Source: Ornithodoros turicata (taxonomy: Eukaryota; Arthropoda; Arachnida; Ixodida; Argasidae). From it: a stretch of DNA of 64,000 nt. This document shows, in pieces, positions 44,237-55,387 of this stretch. The stretch is from assembly GCF_037126465.1 (NCBI RefSeq), contig NC_088207.1, forward strand, positions 397,000 to 460,999. Direction: 5' to 3'. Under the pieces are notes generated by a model, which ran no database searches, was not told the DNA's origin, and worked only from the letters and a program-made list of their open reading frames with translations. Every line of letters starts with the position of its first letter. The first letter of the stretch is position 1. Made by a program: the position numbers and the translations under genes.

Positions 44237-46104
44237 GCTGTAATTGTTGGGTACCGCACAAAGAAAGTACTGTTCCTAGGCGTCCGGAACAAATTTTGTA
44301 CACTGTGCGCAAGTTGCAAGGCGGGGTCGAGCCCGAAAAAACATCTGTGCTTCAAGAACTGGGATAGCAGCTCTACCAGTATGGAGAAGGATATCGTCGT
44401 TGAAGGCTTCAGGCACAGCATTTAGTTGCACGGGGTAAAGTACTTGCAGTTGATCGCTGACGGTGATTCGAGCACATACAAGTCAATTCTTGAAGCTGCA
44501 CCGTACCAGCATCAAGTAGTTCAGAAGATAGAATGTCGCAACCACCTTCTTCGAAACTATATATGTAAGTCGTCTTCGAGATGTTGCTTTGGCAAAGAGA
44601 ACAACCCCCATTCCCCCATCGCTGAAGAAGCTACATCTGGATAATGCTGTTCGACTAAGAGTTGGAGTTGCTAGGGCTATTCACTATCGCAAAGAGCAGG
44701 CTGAGTTCAGCAAACAAGATCAGATTCGGAACCTGGAGGCTGATATCCGTAATGGGCCACTTCATGTGTTCGGCGACCACGCAAAATGTGCGGGTTACTT
44801 TTGCAGTGGTCCAAAAGAAGGGGAAGTCAATCACGTCCCAGAGCTTAGGAAATGCGGACTTTTCAATGAGATCCTAGTAGCGATGAGTCGTTTGGCAAAC
44901 AATGGTAGCAGCTTGATCCTTGACGTTAACAATAATGCTGCAGAACATTTCAATTCTCTCGTTGCAAAGTTTGCTGGCGGTAAAAGAATAAACTTTTCCC
45001 AGAGGGGATCATTCGGAATGCGGGCTTCAGGAGCTGTCGTGTCTTTCAACTCTAAGCAGTACCATCGTGCTGTACATAAGGCAGTGTACAACACCAGCCC
45101 TGGGAAGTATGCAAAAATTATGCCGAAGCGTAAAGCAGCTGTTCGTGCTGCTTGCATAAGGCATCGGAGTTCTGGGGCTGCTCGCTGTAAGCGTTCACTT
45201 GAAGGTGCGCCTTGCAAGCGTGCTTCCAGTGACAACCACTATGGTTCCATAGTGGATGCTCCAGACATGAACCACGATGACTATGTTGAAGCTGCTGCGG
45301 CGTACAAGGATTCCCTTGTGCTCTCCCAACCAGATGCAGAGCAGCTCGAGGCTGATACTCGAGGTCAAGAAGGGAGAACTTTGTGGATGCAGGAGAGGCG
45401 AAAGCGACTCACCGCTTCTAATTTTGGCAAGGTATGCAAGATGCGAGATGCAACGAGCAGTGCAAGTACTGTTCGTTCCTTGCTCTATGGCCATTTTGAC
45501 ACTGAGGCTCTCCGATATGGTCGCGACACTGAGCCCATTGCAATTGCTAAGCTGCAGGATGAGTTGGGGGTGACTGTTTCACCATGCGGCCTTGTTGTTG
45601 ATCAGGAGTTTGCATACCTTGCTGCAACACCTAATGGGCTTGTCGGTGACGACACTGTCGTGGAAGTGAAGTGCCCTTATTCGGCTCGGTCCCTTACCCC
45701 TGTGGAGGGAGTGCGGGCAAAAAAAAATCACCTTTTGCGATATTGATAACTCTGGTAATATTTCGTTGAAGGAAAACCATGACTTCCACTATCAGGTGCA
45801 GGGACAGCTCCACATCACTCGACGTCAGTTTTGTCTTTTTGTGGTATATTCTGGTGAGGAAATTTTTGTCCAGAAGATCGAGAGAAATGACGGCTTCTGG
45901 AGCAAAATGATTGGCCACCTTCAACTGTTCTACTCGCATAGCCTTCTACCGGAGTTGGTTAACCCTCGTCAGTCCCGTGGGCTGCAGCTCAGAGATAACA
46001 AGAAGAGTGACCATCAGGTTGCCTTGCTCTGTGATGCCGCCAAAACAACTTCCAATCAGGGCGATTCATCCAGAAAGAGACGGAAGACTGGTAAAGAGAA
46101 CTAA
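44237..46104 (+). pseudogene. Mutator-like transposase + YqaJ exonuclease, exon 2 (damaged)
   Basis: Continues the transposase domain (GYRTKKVLFLGV, FCTLC, LIADGDSS with a likely second Asp, KIECRNHLLRNY) and then a C-terminal YqaJ/lambda-exonuclease nuclease domain (RRKRLTASNFGKV, LRYGRDTEPIAIA, LAATPNGLVGDD, VVEVKCPYSAR, YQVQGQLHI). Breaks: in-frame TAG at 44423-44425, a frame slip near 44567, and an extra A in the A9 run at 45719-45727. The usual catalytic Asp of ...PDG... is Asn here (codon 45633-45635), while the E-x-K pair (VEVK) is kept. The end is basic (SRKRRKTGKEN). The family combines DNA transposition chemistry with a 5'-3' exonuclease fold. This copy is almost surely inactive. 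Confidence 0.8.
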
Positions 46105-46420
46105 CCTGCCGCTGTTCTGTAATTATGGCTAGACTGTAGATTTACGTGTCATTTAGTTTGTGCGGCTCCACCTTTGCCAAGTGTTTTAATGCATATTCAT
46201 CCATTTTGCTTCATAATTTACTGAATGTTTTTCCATATACATGTCTTCGACTTTGGCTCAGGCTGCATATCTTCACGTTTGTCTTTCATATTTAAGTTAC
46301 CTTTTTCAATTTTCACTGTGCATATCTGTGCATATTTTTCAATTTTCCTAAATATTTATATTAATATATTTCTATGTATAAATCCACAGACTAGTCGTGG
46401 GATGCTTGTCATATTTTAAA
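46105..46420. other. AT-rich 3' flank of the Mutator/YqaJ gene
   Basis: No AATAAA hexamer was recognised close to the stop, and no gene. Confidence 0.4.
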
Positions 46421-46424
46421 CATG

Positions 46425-47010
46425 GCGTAAGAGTGTGAAATCTGAATCCAGCCATCAGCACGTGAGGATCTGAGTATGAGAATGGTGCACAATCTTCCAA
46501 CCGTAGAACCGTCTTCCCCGGCATTGTTGAAACACGTACACACGCTGATGCTATATGTGTGAAGCCGTCATGGTATTCTACCGTGGCTTGAGTGTATGAA
46601 GATATAGCAAAGCTGTCCCCAAACCGTCGTTCTTCCCAGGCATGGTTGAAACACGTCCACACGTTGATGTTATATGTGTGAGGCCATCATGGTATTCTCC
46701 CTTGGCTTGAGTGTATGAAAATTGTGGAAAGAAACATGAATGGTATTCCTAGCACTTTTGAAGTTCCACCAGCCTGTTCAGATGTCGACATCCTGGGTAT
46801 GAATCCATTTTGATATTTTGACAAGGTCGGTAAGTATCATAATTGTGCAGAGCTGTCTCCCAACTGTCGCCAGTTCCCCGCATTGTTGAGCACGAGCAAC
46901 ATCCCAACATGTCGCTCTGCGTTACGTCCTCTTGCCATCTTGCCTTTACTTGGGTGTCATTTCAACATATGAAAATTGCCTTTTCAGATTCAGGTATCCA
47001 GTACTACTGC
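46425..47010. repeat. Minisatellite-like ~120-170 bp units
   Basis: GTTGAAACACGT.CACACG.TG followed by TATATGTGTGA.GCC.TCATGG and GGCTTGAGTGTATGAA occurs near 46530-46600 and 46640-46720, with worn copies near 46440 and 46850-46980. Confidence 0.6.
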
Positions 47011-48580
47011 AAATATGATGGCCTGACGCCCAAAGGTCAAACTTCACAAGTGTTACTGTCTTTATCTGTCATTTGAAAATTTCCCACTCTCTCCCTGATT
47101 ATGAAGCACCTGCCCTTTCCAGTGTTGTACCTGGTTCAGCATTATGTGGCCAATGATGAATGGTGCCCGGTTGGACATTTTTTTTTTCCATAAACACACA
47201 CTCTGCGGCCTTAGCTGCCAACTGACAAGCATGGCAAAAGCAACTATCAGTTGCTACTTCATTGCTCAAAAAGGAAACTCGTTGCTGAGTAACACGTTCC
47301 AAGTTTTTACTATTCCCATATTATGAATCTGGCTCTGTCCACCAGGATGCTATATGTTGATGCCGTATGTGCGAGACCTTCATGAAGTGCGCCTACATGC
47401 AGCGGACTGTATGGTACTTCATTATGTGTGTATGCCACATCGCCAATGATGAAATGTGCTGTTGGATACTGTATCCACGAATGAACATTCTGAGGCTACA
47501 AGGTTGAGCTGATACGCATAAGTAATGCAGAAAACGTGACGATGTATACATGCTGCGTTCTTCAATAAAATATCTCCAATCTACCAATAGTGAACACATG
47601 CTACTGATTTCTTTTTAATCTTTCGGGTGCTGGCTGTCTAGGATTTTCTGCTTGCAGGAATCTGTGAACCAGTGGTTAGTAACAATGGCTATTGGTCACC
47701 TTGACCAGATTTCATCTGAAGAAAAACTTGAGACCGGGGGAACACTGCAAACACATCTGTACGGACCACAATACGAATTTGAGGAGAAATACATTTTTTC
47801 CCTTGAAAAGCTTGCTATGAAGCATAATATATTTTATTAACCAAAACATATCGCACGAGTTGCACCCGTAGGAAAATACCCAGCCATCTCATTCAGGCTA
47901 TAGTGGGCATCAGTGACTCGCACTGATAGTGGCAAGCAATGCAGTAGTCTTTCAATTTCAAATTTCACACGCATTATCGTGCACCACCTCGCTGTGTTTA
48001 GAGTTTCTGCTCCAGGAAATATCACGGGGAGGGGGGCATATGTGCCCTGGACCAACTTCTAAGGAAACTACTGGTCTCAGGGTGCCTAGGATAACGAGCA
48101 GACAGCCCAGACGTAAGCTGGCAGACAGCATGTAGCCATTACAAAATCGCCATTGGAATGATGATAGTTGTTTACCAAATTTTATCGGGCAGGTCTTGTG
48201 TAAGATGTGGGCCATTTGTACACTAATCATGGGACAATGTATGCGATGGCAGGAGGAACAGGTTACAAAAAGCTTTGGCTACGTTGCTGCTGCTGACAGA
48301 AGTGAGCATAGGATTGGGGATCAGATGACGTGGTTGTTATAATACGGCAGGTAATGGTGGTAACATCGTTCTGTGTCGTCATGACATGGCGGCTAAAATG
48401 GTGAGCGTTCACCACGGTGAGCGCACAGGCCTGCATGCACTCGTGGGGTGTCCCTTAGCACGACATTCTTCACACGACTCCATTGGCTTGAGTGCGATGC
48501 CACGACGCGGACCCGGCGCTTTCAGCCATCGTCCATAGCGTTTCACGAGGGCTGTGCGGAGGATGCCTGCTAGGCACGAT
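47011..48580. other. No firm gene; one weak exon candidate at 47657-47840
   Basis: After TTTTCTGCTTGCAG an open frame of 61 codons (ESVNQWLVTMAIGHLDQISS to LAMKHNIFY, stop) looks like a possible terminal exon. I recognise no family and there is no linked upstream exon. The rest is unassigned. Confidence 0.25.
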
Positions 48581-48589
48581 AACCCCCGT

Positions 48590-48705
48590 CCCCTCGAAAT
48601 GGGAGGTACCTTCCAGGTTGGTGAAATAGATCCAGGGATCCGCTTTCAACCTGGTTAAAGCCACGGTCTCGGGAAACTTGTCAAGTCTCACACTCCCCTC
48701 CCGGA
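48590..48705 (-). pseudogene. Ty1/copia RT scrap, copy 2
   Basis: Minus-strand RLDKFPETVALTRLKADPWI duplicates part of the copia RT at 48765-48860 (RLEKFHKSVGFTRLKADPC). The two are separated by a CACTCT-ended word stretch (48716-48765). Confidence 0.7.
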
Positions 48706-48715
48706 CTGCACTCTA

Positions 48716-48765
48716 AAAAAAGAGAGTAACGGGAAGTAACTCCTCAGGTTTACTCCTCCTTCCTT
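48716..48765. repeat. CACTCTAAAAAAA end with GAGTAAC/GTTACTCC words
   Basis: CACTCTAAAAAAAGAGAGTA, then GGGAAGTAACTCC and GGTTTACTCC, similar to the end of the element at 31541. Only one end is recognised. Confidence 0.55.
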
Positions 48766-49030
48766 CCAGGTTGTCGAAACAGGGATCCGCTTTCAACCTG
48801 GTGAAACCCACGCTCTTGTGAAACTTCTCAAGTCTCACATTCCAAGCACTCCTGGACTGACGTAACCCGTACAAACCACTAATCAAAAGGCAGATGTCAT
48901 GTCTATTTCCTTCACGAAACAGCGCTGGTTGCTCCATGTAGATGCGTTCTTCCAACAACCCGTTCAGGTAGATGTCCGTAATTTGGTGCGGAGACCACCC
49001 TCTTTCGACTGCTAAAGCCAAAAGTATACA
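48766..49030 (-). pseudogene. Ty1/copia reverse transcriptase fragment
   Basis: A minus-strand frame reads LLALAVERGW, ITDIYLNGLLEERIYMEQP, then LLISGLYGLRQSRSAWNVRL and VGFTRLKADPC. This is the conserved copia-type RT core (AV..GW..HQ.D...AFLNG.L.E.IYM.QP; LYGLKQ...AWN). Upstream it ends exactly at TATA next to a CACTCTGAAAAC transposon end; downstream it ends at the CACTCTAAA stretch. So it is a scrap of about 90 codons trapped between DNA elements. Confidence 0.85.
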
Positions 49031-49990
49031 CTCTGAAAACAGTGACACTTAAGTGACACAAGAAACTGCCATGACACTTTTGAGCGAGCCCAAACCTGGA
49101 TTTGAAATTAAAGCGTCACACAGCTAACTTTGTCCCTATCCACCAACAGTAAACGTGCTAACGCTTGGCAGCGAGGTGAATGAGGTGTCATAGCTGATTA
49201 CGCAAGTCTGTGAGGGGTGTGACACAGACTGGTACATATTTGGAGTATTGTATTTAAAATACTGTATTTTAAATACAATTTTTTGGTACTTGTTTGTGCT
49301 TTATTTGAAATACATTTTATGGTATTTTCTACTCAATACTCTAATTACATATTTCGGATCTCCCTCTCAAACTTTCTATGTCTCGTTTTTCCGTTATCTT
49401 GCTTGATTAGTAGAAATTTCCTGAGTCCCTCGGACTTGACCCGGATATTTACCCTTCTTGGAAGTCTCCATTTAGAGATCTTGCACGGTGTGTACTAACC
49501 CTTGGCAGTGAGGGTTCTATTATGTGTGACCTGACGCGGTGACGCCGAATTCTGACCTCGCCGGGCAGGGACCTGCTAGAAGTTTGCTTTCTTCTGGGTC
49601 ACATTTACTTAGTGGAGTTATGTGGTATCTGTTTGTCATCTTTTTAGGACTTGTGTTTAAATGACTCCTGTCACACAGCGGCGGCTTGCGTGGTGCGCGG
49701 GGTTTAGGTGATTCATGTCACATAGCGGCGACTTGCCGCACTGACCAGAGACTTTTGCGCTCAAGGGTAAATAGTAGCTCAAATACTTTTTGAAGCATTT
49801 TGTACTCTATCTTAATTACATTAATTTTCATGTATGTATAGTCTTTCTTAATTACATTCTAAAGTTAGTATTTATTATCTTATCTTAAATACATTTTTGA
49901 GTATCTTGTACATGTTTGGTGTGATGCTTGAGTTGTGACACTTGCGCACCTGCGGCCGATGCCAGTGACACACGGTATGATATTTTCGCT
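49031..49990. mobile_element. GTGACAC word element with a nested AAATAC array
   Basis: Begins CACTCTGAAAACAGTGACAC and carries GTGACAC/GTGTCAC words at 49040-49230 and 49660-49990. Inside, 49237-49345 and 49770-49910 hold GTATTTTAAATAC and TTAAATACATTT words of a second type. Outer right end not resolved. Confidence 0.5.
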
Positions 49991-50330
49991 GTTTGAACGC
50001 TCCGAATCTCTATGTTTTCTGATTCAGCTACCAACAATGTGCAAGTCTTGGCAAAGCCCCCACAGCACCCCTTCTTCGCGGCTCTAAAAAAAATGTTTGC
50101 ACGTCATAAACACGTGGTATTACTCCGTCAGGCATCATAGTTGATACCCGTTGGCCGAAGCGCGCTCCGCGATTGGTTGGCAAACTTTCAAAAGAGCATT
50201 ATTTCGCGGGCTGCCGGTCTGGCAGGCAGTTACGAAAAGAGGAGAGAGAGATGTGGCAGCAGCGCCTCGACGATGTCAGTTGACAGCACCGTATGACCGC
50301 ATTGTTCAACGAGAAGTCTGTTCCCCTGCT
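49991..50330. other. No gene recognised
   Basis: Includes a GCTCTAAAAAAAATG stretch at 50083 that resembles the CACTCT-type ends; otherwise unassigned. Confidence 0.35.
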
Positions 50331-50565
50331 AGAAATGGTCCCCCATTGAATTTTCAATTGGACGTCATTCAGACAAACACCATTGAAAAATCCACTGAAA
50401 TTCCATCCCCAATAGATGATTTGGAACAAATATTATATTGGACACAACTGGTGTTGGTCTCAATTAAAACCCTCTGTAGAATTAAATGGGGTCCAATTCG
50501 CGACACACTGAATAGCACCCATACAAACTGACTGGAGGTCAGTCTTGCTTCCCAGTGAGCCAACG
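50331..50565. repeat. AATTGAA/TTCAATTGGAC word array
   Basis: CCATTGAATTTTCAATTGGA, CCATTGAAAAATCC, ATTGGACACAACTGG and GGGTCCAATTCG words in 230 bp, ending TGCTTCCCAGTGAGCCAACG. Confidence 0.45.
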
Positions 50566-51750
50566 TTCTGCAACAAGTAATTTCCCACTGAAGTCACCCT
50601 GATATTTTTACTCTCAATGCACTTTTTTAAGGTGTAGTAACAATCAATATCGTTGCTGCTAATGAAAGTTGCTTTGAAGAATTAAAGAAGTTTTGGATGC
50701 AAAAAGGAAATACACTCTGTGGTTTATTGGTGAAAATTTATCATTAGCACGACAATACAGTAGGTGTGAAAATATCACAAACAGCAGATATAAAAGCTGA
50801 AAGTTGTTTCAAATGACATGCACGTGTGAGCATTAATTCATCGATTCAGCCTTCACATGTCTTTGAAGGCGTACCGTTCATCACCAACACACATTACCGC
50901 AATCCATGGAGGGCCGTTCTCATCGTCCAAACAACGAACAGCGCACAACGCCAAAGAAAAAAAAAATCTTAAAGCACTGAGCTCTTCGACGACCATGTTC
51001 TTCTGTGTCCCGTACACATGCCGCCTCACGATTTACCGTCTAGTTTGCCTTTCTTGCGTAAAAATTAACTCCATACTAAACGCCATATCGAACTCAGGCG
51101 AAACTGCGTTCCCTCGAGGTGGTGATTATCACGTCACGACAGACTCCCCTGCCGCCTTGTACAAGCTCAACCTGCACGGGATACCACTCTCGAAAACAAA
51201 CTTTACATAATATTTGAAATACCATTTCAAAAGACGTTGCTATAATGCCAGAAAGCACCAAAACATATTACATACGGTTTCACACAGCGCGGTTGGTAAC
51301 AAACACCCCACTTCATCTTGCTATCTTTCCATCAGCGCTCATAATGCCTGCAGGGGCAAAACCGTACAATGAACAGGAATGCCTTACACGTCGAATACGT
51401 ACATTAAAACGGCAAAAATCGTAAAGACAAAGCGCGAATTGCTGCAGGTGCGCGGCCGTCGTCCTCACACATCGACGTTTCATAATAGACTGGCTATTCC
51501 GCAGGCGGCTGGCGGACGCTTCCACTTCCGTGCAGTGCAATATTGCATGAATTGCAAAACAATACCTTCAAGTGCCAGGCGCAAAACTAGGTGATACAAC
51601 GGTGCCTGTACATTTGAGGAGATATTCAAAAACATTTGAAATCACGCAAACTATCTTGGAGCGCGGATGGGGAGACATCTGAAAAGTTATCATCTCATTC
51701 CTTCAAGAGATAAAGGGATAAACTGATGTTCTGAGGCTGGAACAACATAG
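50566..51750. other. No gene recognised
   Basis: Frames to 117 codons (50857-51210) show no known domain. Confidence 0.35.
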
Positions 51751-51821
51751 AGGGGACAGATACAAACAAAGCCTCAAATTGCCTAAGAAATCAACGATGA
51801 AAGATGAAAGTCACTGAAAAG

Positions 51822-51892
51822 GTTAGCCAGCTGTAGGAACCCACATCTTCTGGATTGCCGGTCCAGGGCTCTACCAATTGAGCTAAGCTAAC
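51822..51892 (-). repeat. tRNA-like head of a SINE
   Basis: The minus strand folds partly as a tRNA: 5' GTTAGCT pairs with GGCTAAC at the 3' end, the A-box region is TAGCTCAATTGG with GCTC/GAGC D-stem, and the anticodon stem is CTGGA/TCCAG with loop CCGGCAA. The T arm (GTGGGTTCCTAC) does not pair properly and position 33 is C, so it is not a working tRNA. A tRNA-like head with a non-tRNA tail fits a SINE; the tick SINE Ruka is a candidate relative by inference. Confidence 0.6.
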
Positions 51893-51977
51893 ACGCCTCT
51901 CCAGCGACTTTCGGGGTGCGTCATCTGAAGGGACGACAAACCAGCCACTCACTCTCACTCACCCTCCTTTCACTCTT

Positions 51978-52107
51978 ACATTTTTGCTCACTCATACACA
52001 CATTCATACGACGGAAATCGACGCAAGCGGCACCTGTGGCAGAGATAACAGGTGCCGCTTGCGTCGATTTCCGTCGTATGAATGTGTGTATGAGTGAGCA
52101 AAAATGT
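51978..52107. repeat. Perfect inverted repeat, 60-bp arms, 10-bp loop
   Basis: 51978-52037 is the exact reverse complement of 52048-52107 (ends ACATTTTTGCTCACTCATAC; inner edge GGCACCTGT/ACAGGTGCC). The loop is GGCAGAGATA. Lies ~85 bp from the SINE head. Confidence 0.97.
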
Positions 52108-53367
52108 GAAGCAAAAATTGAATGAGTAAGCAAAAATTGAAATCGCGAAAACACAGGAAAGCTGGTAGACAAACATGAGCCAAATGTCCCGCGTTGTCTC
52201 TGTGTCTGTCTCAGCCCCGCTGACGGATCGGCCTCTTTGCAATGAGGGTCCAGCACATTGCACCTGTAGACATGGTTGTCGTACACCAGGCTTTCTTTTT
52301 TTCTTTTTTTTTCTTTTGTGCACTGCAATGTTATCGTAGTTACCCTCTGTGGTGTTTCCCCAGATTAGACAACAATAGTACAGCTTGTGGTAAACTAAGG
52401 ATTTCAACAGCGTCGGTTTAGAATCCAGAGCCCTTCTTTACTATGTGCAGTATGCTGCGTATTATAAGGAAAACAAATAGAAGAAAACTTGTGCCTGATC
52501 CCTGCCTTGTATTTCCAACATTTGGTTCCACATCTTGTCCAAGGAACTCATGAACTACATTGGTGCACACTGCTGTGACAATTAAAATGTTAGACCTAGA
52601 TGCGGAATACACAGCTTCATTTTACGTACTGTAGATGTTGCTTACTGCAATGACATGGCTGCATTCTGAACAACACTCGGAATTGTACAGTATATCTTTT
52701 GCTTTAGTGCGTAAACTTCAATTTTCTTTCATCCTTATTTTTCTTTGTTGCATAAATGGTAACACTGCGAAGAGGTTTACGCCGAAACATTCAAAAATCC
52801 ACTCTTAAAAATACACCCGTGAAAAATCCGCGTCGCAAATAAACACTGCCAAAATAATGCTAATTTAAATCGATACATATGTGGTTTGCTGTGCAGCGCA
52901 CAATTCGAACGTTTTTCAATGTATATTTCTAGACTCGTTAATGCTGTGTCTTCTAATAAGAGCTGGAAAAATTGAACTATTCACTGCAGAAGACGACGCG
53001 CGTATGAATACAGAAATAACAATGAATTCGAACACAACCATGCTGTTCTGACACGTCCACCCTGCTGAGCCTAATGACCGCTAAAATTTGTCTTTCATTC
53101 GGTAAAAGGACATACATTTTATAGTGCTCTGGATATAAATATATCTTCTTATGTAAAAAAATTCCAACAACAACTGATAGTGCGTGGACATCGTATAGTT
53201 CACAACAACACTTCTACGACAAACACTGCCGCATTTTATGTTAAAACGGCGCAAACCAACACAAATTTGTGAATATAGCCGCTAATGCACGAAGACGCAT
53301 GATATATTCCACTAATAACTTGCATCCGCAGCATGGCGTCACTGAAGAAACATCACCAAATCATACG
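52108..53367. other. AT-rich, no gene recognised
   Basis: A transposon-like start ACTCTTAAAAATACACCCGTG is at 52801, without a recognised partner end. A T-rich C/T stretch is at 52290-52316. Confidence 0.4.
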
Positions 53368-54426
53368 CTCTAAATAATTTTACACCTTAAAGGGTGTAAA
53401 AGAACATGTGCATGGCGCATACCTTTTAAGGTGTAACTGAACACCATCAAGAAATCAAGGGTGTAATTGTATGGAAGGGTGTTACATTACACCCTTCCAT
53501 ACAATTACACCCTTGATTTCTTGATGGTGTTCAGTTACACCTTAAAAGGTGTGCGCCATGCACATGTTCTTTTACACCCTTTAAGGTGTAAAATGTAACC
53601 TGCAGACCATAGAAGAGGCAGCTGGAAATTATTACAGCTTCACTGCGAAAATATAGTGCTTCTAGTTTTTACAGAAGGCACATGCTTGGTAGTTTGGAGT
53701 GTCATTGTGGCTATCTTGGCATCGCTCTTCGATCACAGCCATGCAAAATATTCTTTAAAAAGTGAAGAATATACTTTTCTCACACTGAACTTGTAATACT
53801 TTTCAAGTACACTACTCAGCTGTACCCTGTGTGAAACAAAAATAGGACATTGCAGACACATGTTGCACAGCACACACATGTTATAGGTGATTGATGTGGG
53901 TATATGCGGGCATCATACATATCAGACACAATCACAAGAACTGAATAGTTATGCTTTTATTAGGTTGACATTATGCCATGCAGCATACATATCCTACATT
54001 ACGTAGGCATGAAGGTATTCAAACGTATCACTTAATACAGCTTTATCACGTAGTAGTAATTTTATATTTTCCAGTCATCTAACCTTGAGGGGTCAGATGA
54101 CAGTGTACCAAATGTTGAGTAACTGTGCATTTGGTCTTTATATCACAACTTGTATCACAAGCTTATGTTCTGAGTACCACAAGGACTCCAACACTGCACA
54201 GGAACAGGAATACATTTAGCCTGTGAAATGGAGCCTGTCCCACCTCCAAATACACCCTCTGTTGCACCCTCATCACACCCTCCTGACAATGTCTCATAAA
54301 AGGGTGTAATTCACCATAGTTACACCCTCGAAAATTTTGAAGCCAAGGTTCTAGGGTGTAAAATAGGTGTAATACATGAGAATACACCAATTTTACACCT
54401 TTAAAGGTGTGAAAATATTTAGAGTG
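53368..54426. mobile_element. Word-array DNA element, GGTGTAA/TTACACC family
   Basis: Left end CGCTCTAAATAATTTTACAC; complement of the right end CACTCTAAATATTTTCACAC. GGTGTAA/TTACACC words fill the left 225 bp (mostly within a foldback) and the right 190 bp (54235-54426). The core (53600-54230) lacks them and codes nothing recognised. Flanking dinucleotides do not match. Confidence 0.65.
53377..53594. repeat. Foldback with 106-bp arms and 6-bp loop
   Basis: 53377-53482 pairs with 53489-53594 almost perfectly (ATTTTACACCTTAAAGGGTG at the outer edge, GGAAGGGTGT at the inner). It is full of GGTGTAA words. Confidence 0.93.
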
Positions 54427-55387
54427 GTATTCTTGTGTTTTATCGACGCAAAACTACAGCAAAACAGCGCAAGCGGCCATCTTAGGCAACCACAAACACG
54501 TTATAGCAATAAAATGCATTATACCTTCCCTGGCGGAGCAGGTTGCAAACGAGGTCTCGCGAAATGCAGAGGTATAAAAAAATAATCCTGAAGGTATAAA
54601 CGTGGAACATAATACTGCTTTTATACCTACTGACAGCGCGCAAGCTATATCGTTGCAAATGACACTTTATGCCATTTGAAAGGTATAGATATAGCCCCTA
54701 TGGTCTAATCGACGTGACAAGACCCGCCTTTGCACCTCGTTTATCTCTTTTTCGCACCATCTTGGCTGACAGTGTATAAATAAAGAAAACTTGGAAATAC
54801 ATACACTACACTAACGCTGTGAAACAGCGCGCTGGATCCCGAAAGTTGTCGTAGCTCGTAGCCTCGTAGCTAGTTCCTCTTTCCACGGAAGTCGCTAATT
54901 GGATTATCGCAGTTATAAAACAGGTCGCAGATTTCGAAGTATATACATACTTTTTATTCCCAGACATTGTGACAACAGTATATCGGTGTAAAAATGTTGG
55001 TTCTTGCTGAAAGTTTCTGTTGTAGCTCGATCACGTGACGGCATTCTGCGCGCTCATTGCATGGGCGATTGACGTCATCCCAGTGGGATGACCAGATGAG
55101 TTTTCTATATATACGTACGTTTTCTTGGTTTGACGCTAGGTGTGCCAGCGTCGGCGTGAACCGCGATGTTCAAAATCCGAGTTTACGAAAACTACGAGGT
55201 GGAGAAACATGCATTTTCGTATGTGAAGTTGCTTTTGTGTATTCTATCGGTAGCCACTGCAAAAAAGTCTCTCCAGCTTCTGGTCAGAGACCCTTTAAGG
55301 ATTGCTGTTCGTGCTTGTCGTCGCCGTGCAACAGACCAAGACTGCGGAGAGTTACGTACGGGATAACGGCACAAAGGAAAGTAATGC
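54427..55387. other. No gene recognised
   Basis: A 66-codon frame at 55166 (MFKIRVYENYEVEKHAF...) lies after TATATATACG but resembles nothing I know. Confidence 0.35.

Noticed and set aside
51822..51892. Functional tRNA gene
   Set aside because: T stem does not pair, position 33 is C, and no clean 3' structure; a SINE head is more likely.
51916..52407. Frames of 69-139 codons over the perfect hairpin
   Set aside because: The same peptide (IRRKSTQAAPV) appears on both strands because of the inverted repeat; not coding evidence.
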